Notes: a model not told the origin generated them from the letters alone. Shown: positions 9,029 through 17,944, counted from the first letter of the stretch. The stretch: 64,000 bases of DNA from Asanoa sp. WMMD1127 (GCF_029626225.1 NZ_JARUBP010000001.1:5208001-5272000), one strand, 5' to 3'. Numbers and translations are program-made.

Positions 9029-10240
9029 ATGGCTGCCGCTCCCGCTCATCACGTGCTGTTCCTGAACTGGCGCGACACGATGCACCCGGAGGGCGGGGGC
9101 TCCGAGGTCTACATCCAGCGCATGGCGGCCGAGATGGTCGCGCGCGGCTACCGGGCGACGATGTTCTGCCAGGCGCACGCCCACGCGCCCGCGCAGGAGA
9201 CGAAGCCCGACGGCGTGCACGTCGTCCGGCGCGGCGGCCGGCACACGGTCTACCTGTTCGCCGCGCTGGTCTACCTGCTCGGCGCGGTCGGCGTGGGTCC
9301 GCTGTCGAGGGGCCGGCTCGGCCGGCCCGACCTGGTCGTCGACGTGTGCAACGGCCTGCCGTTCCTCAGCCGGCTCTGGTCCCGCCGCCCGGTCATCGCG
9401 TTGGTGCACCATGTGCACCGCGAGCAGTGGCAGGTGCTCTTCGGGCCGGTGCCCGCCCGGGTCGGCTGGTGGATCGAGTCGCGCCTGGCCGTCCGGGTCT
9501 ACCGCGGCTGCCCCTATGTGACGGTCTCGGAGTCGACCCGCACCGAGCTCGCCGGCCTCGGCGTCGACGAGGGCGCGATCAGCATCGTGCACAACGGAAC
9601 CCCGGCGGTCGTCGGCCCGCCCGTGCCGCGCACGGCCCACCCGAGTCTGGTCGTGCTCGGCCGCCTCGTGCCGCACAAGCGGATCGAGCTGGCGATGCGC
9701 ACGGCCGCGCTGCTGTCGCTCGAGCTGCCGGGTCTGGAGCTGGTGATCGCCGGCCAGGGCTGGTGGGAGGCGCCCCTGCGGCGGCTGGCGGCCGACCTGG
9801 GCATCGAGGAGTGCGTCCGGTTCACCGGGTTCGTCAGCGAAGCGCACAAGCACGAGCTGCTGGGCGCTTCGTGGCTGGCCCTCGCGCCGTCGCTCAAGGA
9901 GGGCTGGGGCCTGACGATCGTCGAGGCCGCCGTGCACGGCACGCCGTCGGTCGCGTTCCGGTCGGCGGGCGGCGTCTCCGAGGCGATCCTCGACGGTCGG
10001 ACGGGCGTGCTGGTCGACGACGAGGTGGACTTCCTGCGGGCCGTCCGCCGGCTACTGCGCGACGCGGACCGGCGCGCGGAGCTGGGCGTCGCCGCGCGCG
10101 ACTACGCCCAGCGGTTCCGGTGGGAGGCCTCGGGGGCGGCGTTCGCCGAACTGGTCGCGGCCCAGCTTCCCGGGGAAGCTGAGCCGCACGACGCCCTGTC
10201 CCGCGAGCCGGAGCCCCTGCGGCGTCAGCGGGTGCCGTAG
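9029..10240 (+). CDS. Family 4 glycosyltransferase (Rv0225-like)
   Basis: A 403-residue GT-B enzyme. The N-terminal half begins HHVLFLNWRDTMHPEGGGSEVY, with the Gly-rich donor/acceptor loop. The C-terminal half carries the retaining GT4 signature (GRLVPHKRIEL, then SLKEGWGLTIVEAAVHGTP with the E-x7-E type motif). The N-terminus closely recalls Rv0225 of M. tuberculosis. It presumably transfers a sugar from a nucleotide donor to a lipid-linked or envelope acceptor at the cytoplasmic face. AGGAG lies upstream, though further from ATG 9029 than usual. It is divergent from the von Willebrand A gene, and its 3' end overlaps the DUF2613 gene by 16 bases, tail to tail. Confidence 0.88.
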   Translation: MAAAPAHHVLFLNWRDTMHPEGGGSEVYIQRMAAEMVARGYRATMFCQAHAHAPAQETKPDGVHVVRRGGRHTVYLFAALVYLLGAVGVGPLSRGRLGRPDLVVDVCNGLPFLSRLWSRRPVIALVHHVHREQWQVLFGPVPARVGWWIESRLAVRVYRGCPYVTVSESTRTELAGLGVDEGAISIVHNGTPAVVGPPVPRTAHPSLVVLGRLVPHKRIELAMRTAALLSLELPGLELVIAGQGWWEAPLRRLAADLGIEECVRFTGFVSEAHKHELLGASWLALAPSLKEGWGLTIVEAAVHGTPSVAFRSAGGVSEAILDGRTGVLVDDEVDFLRAVRRLLRDADRRAELGVAARDYAQRFRWEASGAAFAELVAAQLPGEAEPHDALSREPEPLRRQRVP

Positions 10241-10383
10241 ACCGTCATCGCGGGATCCTCGTCGACCTGTTCGGCGACGTGGTCCGCGGACGGGCTGACC
10301 GCACCCATCGTGGCGAAGATGCCGATGATGCCCAGCGCCGCACCGAGGACGGCGGCGACGACGAAAGTGGCCAGCTTGGCCAT
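10225..10383 (-). CDS. Small DUF2613 membrane peptide (Rv0236A-like)
   Basis: A 52-residue peptide that is easily missed. It starts MAKLATFVVAAVLGAALG, has a single hydrophobic helix (about residues 4-28) and a short polar tail ending in TVYGTR. This matches the DUF2613 family of small actinobacterial secreted or membrane peptides, whose M. tuberculosis member Rv0236A lies next to aftD. The start is well supported: GGGGAGGGG ends 6 bases before ATG 10383. Function is unknown. Given its place inside an AftD locus, an accessory or stabilising subunit of the envelope machinery is a reasonable inference. Confidence 0.8.
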   Translation of the reverse strand: MAKLATFVVAAVLGAALGIIGIFATMGAVSPSADHVAEQVDEDPAMTVYGTR

Positions 10384-10421
10384 GGATACCCCTCCCCGGA
10401 ACCGTGAGTGCGCGGACCGTA

Positions 10422-12101
10422 TCACGGCTCCCGCCGCCCGCGCAGCACCGCGAAGGCACCAATGATCACGACGAGCGCCGCGAGCAGATGTGCGCCCACC
10501 GCCGGCCAGCGCCGGTCCTGGCCGGGCGGGGCCGCCGTGATCTGGTCGTTCTCCCACAGGGCCAGATATTCGCCGGCGTAGACCGGGCGCAGTCCGGAGA
10601 GGATGGTCGCGGGCAGGTCGACGCCCGGCTCCTGGCGGACGAGGACCCACCGCACCCCCAGACCCGCGACCGGCTGTCCCGCGTCCAGGGCGGCCCGCAC
10701 CCGTGCGGCCCGCGGGTTCTCGCCGTCGACCATCACCGCGCCCACCCGCAGGGCGTCGTTCATCAGCACCGGCGCGTCGAGGTAGCGCGGCGCCGGGTCG
10801 CGGACGATCTGCCCCCGGTTCCACCGGTAGCGCTGGTAGCCCTCGAACGGCAGCGAGAGCACCTCTCCCGGCGCGGCGGCGACCCGCTCCGCCACGGCGT
10901 CCCAATCGGTCGGATAGCGCACCGGTCGCAACTGGCCGCCCGCGCCGAGCGCGAGGTCGGGCAGGATCGCCACGGGCAGCAGGGCGGCCGCGACCAGCGC
11001 CACCCGCCCCGCGCTGGGATCGAGGCGGCCGGCGAGCCGCTGGGCCAGCGCCTCGGCGCCGACGGCGAACGTGGCCGCGACCAGCACCGCGTACGGGATC
11101 AGGAACTTCTGCCCGTCGCGCAGCAGGCCGGCGCCGGGGACGGTGGCGACGAGCCACTCGAGGACGGGTGCACCCGGGCCCGTGCCGCCCAGCGCGACGA
11201 CGAACGCGCCGGCGGCCAGCCAGGCCAGCCGCGCCGCGCCGCCCGGCCACCGCCGGCGCAGCGCGCGGAAACCCACCACGCAGACGGCGAGCAGGACGAG
11301 GGTGGCGATCGGAACGAGCGCCGACGAGCGGCTGGCCGGCACGGTCTGGGCGTTCCAGATTCCACCGGTGCCGGCCAGCGCGCCGGCGGCGCCGCTCCAG
11401 TTCTCCGACCGCGCCGCGAAGGCGGCAACGCCCTCGGGGTCCGAGCGACCACCGGCGGCGCTGGTCAACGCCGCCAGCACCCACGGCGAGCACAGCGCCG
11501 CGACCGCGCCGACGCCGAGCGCGGTCGACCGCCGCCACGCGGGGAAGCCACCCGGCAGCAGCACCAGCACGGTCGCCAGCGCGATCAGCCCGCCGGTCGG
11601 CGTCACCGCGGCGGGCGCCGCCGCCAGCACGAGTCGGCCCCACCCGCCGGGCCGGCCGGCGCGTACGTCCCGGACCGCCGTCACCAGCCACGGCAGCGCG
11701 GCGTAGGCCAGCAGCAGGCCCCATTGACCCAGCAGCAACCGCTCGGCGAGGTACGGCGTCCACGCGTACGCGAGGGCGCCCACGACCCGGGTGAGCGTCC
11801 GCTCGGTGGGCACCAGCCGCGCCATCCCCAGCGCCGCGAAGTAGACGATCGCCACCAGCACCACGCGCTGCAGCAGCCAGCCCGGGACGGCCAGGTTGGC
11901 CACGGACACCAGCGCGTCGAGCGGCACGGCCCGCGGAAGCTCGTCGGCCGGCGCGACCAGCTCCCAGCTCAACGGCTGCCGCGGCACGAACACCATGTCG
12001 TAGCGGAGCACGTAGCCGCTCGCGCCCAGCGGCGCGAGCACCACCGCCGTGATCGCGGCCGCGGTGGCGTGCGGCACGAGCCGGTTCGTCAGGCGCCGCA
12101 C
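10422..12101 (-). CDS. Multi-pass membrane protein, Rv0226c-like, probable GT-C glycosyltransferase
   Basis: A 559-residue protein with about 11-13 hydrophobic helices and an early extracytoplasmic loop after helix 1 containing YDMVFVPRQPL, the position where GT-C enzymes keep acidic catalytic residues. A soluble C-terminal part (about residues 390-520) precedes a last helix. Length, topology and neighbours fit Rv0226c, a membrane protein beside Rv0225. GTG 12101 follows the upstream stop by 3 bases, so the two genes form an operon. Polyprenyl-phosphate-sugar-dependent transfer outside the membrane is the likely activity, but donor and acceptor cannot be read from the sequence. Confidence 0.7.
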   Translation of the reverse strand: MRRLTNRLVPHATAAAITAVVLAPLGASGYVLRYDMVFVPRQPLSWELVAPADELPRAVPLDALVSVANLAVPGWLLQRVVLVAIVYFAALGMARLVPTERTLTRVVGALAYAWTPYLAERLLLGQWGLLLAYAALPWLVTAVRDVRAGRPGGWGRLVLAAAPAAVTPTGGLIALATVLVLLPGGFPAWRRSTALGVGAVAALCSPWVLAALTSAAGGRSDPEGVAAFAARSENWSGAAGALAGTGGIWNAQTVPASRSSALVPIATLVLLAVCVVGFRALRRRWPGGAARLAWLAAGAFVVALGGTGPGAPVLEWLVATVPGAGLLRDGQKFLIPYAVLVAATFAVGAEALAQRLAGRLDPSAGRVALVAAALLPVAILPDLALGAGGQLRPVRYPTDWDAVAERVAAAPGEVLSLPFEGYQRYRWNRGQIVRDPAPRYLDAPVLMNDALRVGAVMVDGENPRAARVRAALDAGQPVAGLGVRWVLVRQEPGVDLPATILSGLRPVYAGEYLALWENDQITAAPPGQDRRWPAVGAHLLAALVVIIGAFAVLRGRREP

Positions 12102-12104
12102 GGG

Positions 12105-13970
12105 CTATCCGGTCGGTTGCGGCACGAGCTCGCCGATCTCGATCTCGTCGGTGCAGAAGCTGGTGGCCGGGTCGGCCACGGCCAGTTCGACGGAGCTACC
12201 CCCACCGTGTACGAGCAGGAAGATCGCGTTGAGTCCCCGGTGCACGTCGAACGTGGTGGCGTCGCCCGCGCCCAGCCGGAACGTGCCGGTGGTGTCCCGG
12301 TCGCTGAGGTAGGCGATCCGGACCGCCTGCCAGTACTCGGTCACGGTGCCGGCCAGGGCGATCGTCGTCGTCCGCCCGCCGGTGATCTGGTAGCCGCAGC
12401 CCGGTTTCGGCCCCGGTCGGGCCTTGACGCCCTTGACCCACGCCGGCCGCACGTTGCCGGAGGAGTCGAAGACGTAGAGGTGCTGCGCCTTGGTCACGAA
12501 GACCGGGTCCTGGTCGAGCGGGGCGAAGAAGCGCGACTGCATGTTCCAGGGCGCGGATAGCGGGTCGACGATGCTCGGCGGCACCGGCTGGTCCATGAAC
12601 ACCGTGCCGGGAGCGGCGTTCTCCAAGCCGTCCCGGGCGGTCGTGAGGTAGTCCCGGCCGAGCTTGGACCCCCAGTCGGTGGCGAAGTCGATCCCGCTGT
12701 AGAGGCTGCTGGCCACGAGCAGGACCGTGCCGGTCGCGAGCGCCGCACCGAACGCGCGCGGGCGTGCCCGTACCGCCGCGGGCAGTTTGGTGGTCGCCTC
12801 GTCCTCGTCCTCGTCGATGCGGCGCAGGCCGCACAGGGCGACGCCGACACAGATCGCGGCGACGAGCAGCACGTCGGCGATGTAGCGGGGCACGAGGCCG
12901 GCGACGCCACTGAACGCCGAGCCGAGGCGGGTGGCGCCGATGAGACCGGCGGCGAACCCGGCGTAGAGCAGCAACAGCAGCCAGGCCCGCAGGGCCACGG
13001 TGCGGCGCAGCCACAGCGTGCAGACGACCAGCGCCGCCACGAGTACCCACGAGATCCACTGCAGCGTGACCGTCGGGGCGGCGACGGCCGGGCCGTCCGC
13101 GGCGTCGAGCCAGGTCCACGGTCCGCCGAGGAGCCCGGTCGTGAGCGACTGCCCGAAGAACTGCTGGGCGAACGTGCCCACCTCGGCGGCGGACAACGGT
13201 GGGCGCAGCGACGAGGTCGACCCCGTGAGGTAGAGGGCGAGGAACGCCAGCGAGATGCCCGTGAGCACCAGCCAGGCGGGCCACCAGCGCCGGATGGTCG
13301 TGAGCACCGCGCGGATCGGGTTGCCGGGCGCGTACAGGCAGGCGGTCAGCAGGAAGACCAGGGCCACCACCAGCAGCGACTTCTCGAAGAAGGCCAGGCC
13401 GAAGACCACCCACAGCCCGAGCGCCACCAGGTGCCGGCGTTGCCGGTCGCGGAGGTAGCGGACCTGGCTCGTCACCGCCATGATCATCGCGAGCTGCATC
13501 GGCAACAGGTTGAGGCCGACCGCCCACCAGGCGCTGACCTCGAGTGTCAACGGGTTGAACAGGAACAGGCACAGCGGCACGAGCAGGGCCCAACTGGGCG
13601 GCAGCATCAGCCGCAGCAGCCGATAGAACGCGATGCTCACCACGAGATTGCCGATGATCATCAAGGTGGCGTACGGCCAGTAGTCGAACTCGGTCAGCCG
13701 GTGCGTCACCCAGGTGACCAGCCGGCCCGCCGGCATCAGGTGGTTGTTGTAGAGCTCGAACAGATGGCCGGGGCTCAGGCGGCTGGCGTCGGCCTGGGAG
13801 ATGATCGGGAAGTCGTCGGCCGTGAGATAGCCGCGGGTGGTGATCGCGGCGCGCCACGCGGCGCTCGCGACGATCAGCACGGCGGCGACCGCCCGCAGCG
13901 GATCCCGGACGATCCAGGTGGGGATCGCGACGGTCGCCGGCGTATCGGCCTCGGCCGCGGTGGCGCTCAT
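12105..13970 (-). CDS. Multi-pass membrane protein, GT-C/ArnT-like candidate
   Basis: A 621-residue protein with a cytoplasmic N-terminus, about 11 membrane helices and a C-terminal extracytoplasmic domain of about 190 residues. The first outer loop reads YLTADDFPIISQADA, then LYNNHLMPAGRL; an acidic pair in this loop is typical of GT-C enzymes using lipid-linked sugars. ATG 13970 overlaps the stop of the FkbM methyltransferase gene (ATGA), so the longer upstream reading is rejected. It is coupled to the Rv0226c-like gene downstream. I infer a second extracytoplasmic glycosyltransferase. The family could not be named with certainty. Confidence 0.6.
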   Translation of the reverse strand: MSATAAEADTPATVAIPTWIVRDPLRAVAAVLIVASAAWRAAITTRGYLTADDFPIISQADASRLSPGHLFELYNNHLMPAGRLVTWVTHRLTEFDYWPYATLMIIGNLVVSIAFYRLLRLMLPPSWALLVPLCLFLFNPLTLEVSAWWAVGLNLLPMQLAMIMAVTSQVRYLRDRQRRHLVALGLWVVFGLAFFEKSLLVVALVFLLTACLYAPGNPIRAVLTTIRRWWPAWLVLTGISLAFLALYLTGSTSSLRPPLSAAEVGTFAQQFFGQSLTTGLLGGPWTWLDAADGPAVAAPTVTLQWISWVLVAALVVCTLWLRRTVALRAWLLLLLYAGFAAGLIGATRLGSAFSGVAGLVPRYIADVLLVAAICVGVALCGLRRIDEDEDEATTKLPAAVRARPRAFGAALATGTVLLVASSLYSGIDFATDWGSKLGRDYLTTARDGLENAAPGTVFMDQPVPPSIVDPLSAPWNMQSRFFAPLDQDPVFVTKAQHLYVFDSSGNVRPAWVKGVKARPGPKPGCGYQITGGRTTTIALAGTVTEYWQAVRIAYLSDRDTTGTFRLGAGDATTFDVHRGLNAIFLLVHGGGSSVELAVADPATSFCTDEIEIGELVPQPTG

Positions 13971-14725
13971 CGGGATCCTTCCGGCCGGAACAGCACGAGG
14001 TTGACGTAGCGGGGCCACGGCGCGACCACCCGCCGCGCGAAGCTCTGCCGGACCCGGCCGACCGTCGCGCGCTGGTGGGCGACCAGGTCGAACTCCTCCA
14101 GCGGCAGCCACCGGTCACGCGGCAGCACGAAGGGCCGGTAGCCCCACTCCGCGAGCAGCGCGAGGACCGGCTCGATCGGCTGGATCCGCTCCTCGACCTC
14201 GACGAGCAGCAGGGGCCGGTCCCGCCGGACGGTCTGTTCGGCCCCGCGCAGGGCGGGCAGCTCGTGGCCCTCGACGTCGATCTTCATGAACCGCACGTCG
14301 GCCAGGTCGAGGCTGTCCACAGTCACCCGGCGGACGGTGGTGCCGACACCCGCGCCGCCCTCGATCGACGACGTGCCCACGCCGGAGCCGCCGGCCGGGA
14401 GCCAGAGCGTCGCGGCGCCGAGGTGGTCGGAGGCCGCCGCCTCGACGACCCGGACGTCGGGATAGGCGGTGGCGACCCGGTGAGCCAGGTCGGCGGCGGG
14501 CTCCAGCGCGACGACCCGGTCGGCGATCCGGCGCAGGCCGCGGGTCCACGGCCCGTACCAGGCGCCGATGTCGACCGCCGTCCCGCCGCGCGGCGCATAG
14601 GAGGCCAGCCGGGCGAGCTCGGGCTCGATCCGCGGGTAGACCGCTCGCACCGCGGCGCCCACCGCGCCGGCCGGCATGGCCGCGGCCACGCGCGTGCTGA
14701 TCTGAGTTGACAGGGTGCCGGCCAT
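13967..14725 (-). CDS. FkbM-family SAM-dependent methyltransferase
   Basis: A 252-residue protein with SAM motif I (AVDIGAWYGPWTRGL), motif II region (VVALEPAADLAHRV) and the FkbM hallmark FMKIDVEGHELPALRGAE. FkbM enzymes O-methylate hydroxyls, often on sugars of glycolipids or antibiotics. The start is uncertain: ATG 14725 is used here, but in-frame GTG 14749 and 14791 would add 8 or 22 residues, and no candidate has a convincing ribosome site. It heads a coupled three-gene operon with two membrane proteins, so the substrate is probably an envelope or capsular glycan (inference). It is divergent from the nucleotide-sugar dehydrogenase gene. Confidence 0.8.
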   Translation of the reverse strand: MAGTLSTQISTRVAAAMPAGAVGAAVRAVYPRIEPELARLASYAPRGGTAVDIGAWYGPWTRGLRRIADRVVALEPAADLAHRVATAYPDVRVVEAAASDHLGAATLWLPAGGSGVGTSSIEGGAGVGTTVRRVTVDSLDLADVRFMKIDVEGHELPALRGAEQTVRRDRPLLLVEVEERIQPIEPVLALLAEWGYRPFVLPRDRWLPLEEFDLVAHQRATVGRVRQSFARRVVAPWPRYVNLVLFRPEGSR

Positions 14726-14829
14726 GCCGGGGACCTTAGCCCCTGTCACGCGGGTGGGTAGACCCGAGGTTTCCTCACCAGTAACCTGCACAGGATCCGC
14801 GCCCGGCGGAGAGAAACTGTGAGGTCGCG

Positions 14830-16029
14830 ATGGCAGCTGCGGAGACCGCGGTCGACGTGTGCGTCGTGGGCGGCTGCGGGCGGGTCGGCCTGCCGTTGGG
14901 CATCGCGCTGGCCTCGCGCGGGCTCTCGGTCGTGCTCTACGACATCGACGCCGCGGCCGTCGAGCTCGTCAACGCCGGCCGGTTGCCGTTCGCCGAGACC
15001 GGCGCCGGCGAAGCGCTGACCGCCGCGCTGGCCGCCGGCCGGCTGCGGGCCACGACGGCGGCGTCCAGCGTCGGCCTGGCCGACGCGCTGGTCGTGGTCG
15101 TCGGCACCCCCGTCGACGAGCACCTCAACCCCGACCTCGGCGCGGTGCCGCGCGCCCTGGAGCGCTGCGCCGAGCACCTGCACGACGGCCAGCTGGTCGT
15201 GCTGCGCAGCACGGTCTACCCCGGTGTCACCGCGTTGACCGAGAAGCTGCTGACGAGCAAAGGCCTCGCCGTCGACGTGGCGTTCTGCCCGGAGCGGATC
15301 GCCGAGGGCAGGGCGATGACCGAACTGTTCACGCTGCCGCAGATCGTCGCCGCCCGCACTCCGGGCGCGCTGGCCCGGGCCGGGCGGCTGTTCCGCCACC
15401 TCACCGACACGATCGTCGAGCTGGAGCCCGAGGAGGCCGAGCTCGCGAAGCTGTTCACCAACACCTGGCGCTACATCAAGTTCGCGACGGCCAACCAGTT
15501 CTGGATGATGGCCAACGACTTCGGGCTCGACTTCGCGCGCATCCGGCACGCTGTCGCCCACGAGTACCCGCGGGCCGCGGATCTGCCGATGCCCGGGTTC
15601 GCCGCCGGTCCGTGCCTGCTCAAGGACACGATGCAGCTGGCGGCGTTCAACCGCAACAACTTCGTGCTCGGCCACTCCGCGATGCTCATCAACGAGGGCC
15701 TGCCGCTCTATCTCGTCTCGCGGCTGGAGGACCGGTTCGACCTCGCGGAGCTGACCGTCGGCATCCTGGGCATGGCGTTCAAGGGCGGCAGCGACGATCC
15801 GCGCGACAGCCTGGCCTACAAGCTGCGCAAGATCCTGACGCTGAAGGCGCGCGAGACGTTGTGCACCGACCCCTACGTGGCCGACGACCGGTTCCTCCCA
15901 CTCGACGACGTGCTCAAGCGGGCCGACCTGCTGGTCATCGCGGCGCCGCACCCCGACTACGGCCGGCTGGACACCGACAAACCCCTCGTCGACATGTGGG
16001 GCCTGACCGGACGGGGCGTGCGGGTGTGA
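14830..16029 (+). CDS. UDP-glucose/GDP-mannose dehydrogenase family nucleotide-sugar dehydrogenase
   Basis: A 399-residue three-domain enzyme. The N-terminal Rossmann fold carries VVGGCGRVGLPLG and DALVVVVGTPVDEH. The FCPERIAEGRA segment, Lys217 in NTWRYIKFATANQ and Cys262 in GPCLLKD are the catalytic set for two-step oxidation of a sugar C6 alcohol to the acid. The usual motif is GPCLPKD, so Leu replaces Pro here; Cys, Lys and Asp are kept. The product would be a nucleotide-linked uronic acid or related sugar. The stop overlaps the next start as GTGA, giving a coupled three-gene operon with a GT2 and an epimerase. Confidence 0.85.
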   Translation: MAAAETAVDVCVVGGCGRVGLPLGIALASRGLSVVLYDIDAAAVELVNAGRLPFAETGAGEALTAALAAGRLRATTAASSVGLADALVVVVGTPVDEHLNPDLGAVPRALERCAEHLHDGQLVVLRSTVYPGVTALTEKLLTSKGLAVDVAFCPERIAEGRAMTELFTLPQIVAARTPGALARAGRLFRHLTDTIVELEPEEAELAKLFTNTWRYIKFATANQFWMMANDFGLDFARIRHAVAHEYPRAADLPMPGFAAGPCLLKDTMQLAAFNRNNFVLGHSAMLINEGLPLYLVSRLEDRFDLAELTVGILGMAFKGGSDDPRDSLAYKLRKILTLKARETLCTDPYVADDRFLPLDDVLKRADLLVIAAPHPDYGRLDTDKPLVDMWGLTGRGVRV

Positions 16030-16820
16030 ACCCGCGGGTCACCGTCGTCATCCCGGTCTACAACGAGGGCGAGGCGGTCGTGCGGTGCCTCGACCGCATC
16101 CTGCGCGAGGTCATGCTGCCCGCCGAGATCCTCGTCGTGCACGACATGCCCGAGGACACCACGGTCCCGTACGCGGAGGAGATCGCTCTGCGGGATCCGC
16201 GGGTCCGGACGGTGCTCAACACGTACGGGCCCGGGCCGGCCAACGCCGTCCGCTTCGGCATCGACGCCGCCCGCGCGCCGGTCACGGTCGTCACGATGGC
16301 CGACGGCTGCGACGATCCCCGCCAGATCGACGACCTGGCCCGCCTCGTCGACCGTGGCGTCGTGGTCGCCGCCGCCTCCCGCTACATGCCCGGCGGCCAG
16401 CAGGTCGGCGGTCCCCGCTTCAAGCGGATGGCGTCGCGCTGGGCCGGTCGCAGCCTGCGACTGCTGGCCCGGGTCGGCACCCGCGACGCGACCAACAGCT
16501 TCAAGGCGTACGACACCGCGTTCGTCCGCGAGGTCGGCATCGAGTCCCGGGTCGGCTTCGAGATCGGGATCGAGCTGACCGCCAAGGCCACCCGCCTGCG
16601 CCTGCCCGTCGCGGAGGTCCCCACGATCTGGCTCGACCGCCAGCTCGGCGAGTCCCGCTTCGACGTCGGCCGGTTCCTGCCCAGCTACCTGCGGTGGTAC
16701 TTCTTCGCGTTCGGGCCGCGGCTCACCGTCGAGCAGCTCGCGGCGCGGTGGGAGCGGATGCGCCCGGAGGTGCTGCCCGAGCAGGATCTCGACAACAGGA
16801 AGGCACGACCTCGTGGCTAA
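16026..16820 (+). CDS. Family 2 glycosyltransferase (dolichol-phosphate-sugar synthase-like)
   Basis: A 264-residue GT-A enzyme beginning TVVIPVYNEGEAVVRCL. TMADGCDDPRQIDDL takes the place of the usual DxD metal site, and FKAYDTAF is followed by GFEIGIELTAKA in the acceptor region. This pattern is shared with polyprenyl-phosphate-hexose synthases, which make lipid-linked sugars for GT-C enzymes. That would fit the membrane proteins encoded next door, but it is inference. GTG 16026 overlaps the dehydrogenase stop, and the 3' end overlaps the epimerase start by 8 bases, so all three are translated together. Confidence 0.82.
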   Translation: MNPRVTVVIPVYNEGEAVVRCLDRILREVMLPAEILVVHDMPEDTTVPYAEEIALRDPRVRTVLNTYGPGPANAVRFGIDAARAPVTVVTMADGCDDPRQIDDLARLVDRGVVVAAASRYMPGGQQVGGPRFKRMASRWAGRSLRLLARVGTRDATNSFKAYDTAFVREVGIESRVGFEIGIELTAKATRLRLPVAEVPTIWLDRQLGESRFDVGRFLPSYLRWYFFAFGPRLTVEQLAARWERMRPEVLPEQDLDNRKARPRG

Positions 16821-17838
16821 GGTGCTCGTCACCGGTTCGGCGGGTTTCATCGGCGGTTACCTGGTCGAGGAGCTGCTCGACCGGGGCCACTCGGTGGTGG
16901 GGCTCGACAACTTCTCGAAGTACGGCCCGGTGTCGCACGGCTACGACGACCACCCGCTCTTCTCGTTCGTGGAAGGCGATGCCCGCGACTCCGGCCTGCT
17001 GGCCGACCTGCTCGCCGACTGCGACCACTTCGTCGCGGGCGCCGCCATGATCGGCGGAATCTCCTACTTCCACGCGTACGCGTACGACCTGCTCGCCACC
17101 AACGAGCGGATCATGGCGGCCTCGTGCGACGCGGCGATCGCGGCCCACCGCGCCGGGCAGCTGCGCAAGGTCACCTACATCTCGTCGTCGATGGTGTTCG
17201 AGTCGACCGACCACTGGCCGAGCCGGGAGGGCGACGAGCGGCGCATCCCGCCGCCCGTGTCGTCGTACGGGTTCCAGAAGCTGGCGGTGGAGTATTGGGC
17301 GCGGGCGGCCTGGGACCAGCACGGGCTGCCGTACACGATCGTGCGGCCGTTCAACTGCGTCGGCGTGGGCGAGGGACGCGCGCTCGGGTCGGCGGAGGTG
17401 CTGTCGGGCAACGTCAAGCTGGCGATGTCGCACGTCGTACCCGACCTGGTGCAGAAGGTCCTCAAAGGACAGGACCCGCTGCACATCCTGGGCTCGGGCG
17501 AGCAGGTGCGGCACTACACCTACGGCGGCGACCTGGCCCGGGGCATCGTCACCGCCATGGAGCACCCAGCCGCGCACAACGACGACTTCAACCTCTCGAC
17601 CGCGGAGTCGACGACCGTGCTGGCGCTGGCGGAGCTGATCTGGCGCAAGATCAAAGACCCGGACGTGCCGTTCCGCCACACCAGCGACGAGCCGTTCGCG
17701 CACGACGTCGCCAAGCGGGTGCCCGACGTCGCCAAGGCCCGCGAGGTGCTCGGATTCACGGCGACGACCACCCTGGATACGATGCTGGACGAGGTGATCC
17801 CGTGGATCACCCGCGCGGTGGCGGAGGGTCGGCTCTGA
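16813..17838 (+). CDS. NAD-dependent sugar epimerase/dehydratase
   Basis: A 341-residue extended short-chain dehydrogenase. It has the NAD motif VTGSAGFIGGYL at the N-terminus, the catalytic Ser/Thr region YISSSMVFEST, and YGFQK as the Tyr-xxx-Lys pair. RPFNCVGVGEG and the later RHYTYGGDLARG are typical of UDP- or GDP-sugar epimerases and dehydratases. Together with the dehydrogenase and GT2 of the same operon it probably makes an activated sugar for a surface glycan. GTG 16813 lies inside the end of the GT2 gene. The exact reaction (4-epimerase, 3,5-epimerase or decarboxylase) cannot be decided from the sequence. Confidence 0.83.
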   Translation: MAKVLVTGSAGFIGGYLVEELLDRGHSVVGLDNFSKYGPVSHGYDDHPLFSFVEGDARDSGLLADLLADCDHFVAGAAMIGGISYFHAYAYDLLATNERIMAASCDAAIAAHRAGQLRKVTYISSSMVFESTDHWPSREGDERRIPPPVSSYGFQKLAVEYWARAAWDQHGLPYTIVRPFNCVGVGEGRALGSAEVLSGNVKLAMSHVVPDLVQKVLKGQDPLHILGSGEQVRHYTYGGDLARGIVTAMEHPAAHNDDFNLSTAESTTVLALAELIWRKIKDPDVPFRHTSDEPFAHDVAKRVPDVAKAREVLGFTATTTLDTMLDEVIPWITRAVAEGRL

Positions 17839-17944
17839 GCCGTGGCCGTCACACGGACCGTCGACGCCACCACGGCGTGACCTCGGTCGCGCGGCTCAGG
17901 TCGGGTTCGAAGGCGCGGACGCCGCTCGCGACACTGGAGGTTCC

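Noticed and set aside
10404-12560. 718-codon plus-strand frame opposite the Rv0226c-like gene
   Set aside because: His/Arg/Gln-rich mirror of a membrane-protein gene. It crosses two real genes and has no ribosome site.
17839-17876. GCCGTGG/CCACGGC pair after the epimerase gene as a terminator
   Set aside because: The loop is 24 bases and the stem only 7 bp; too weak to call in DNA this GC-rich.
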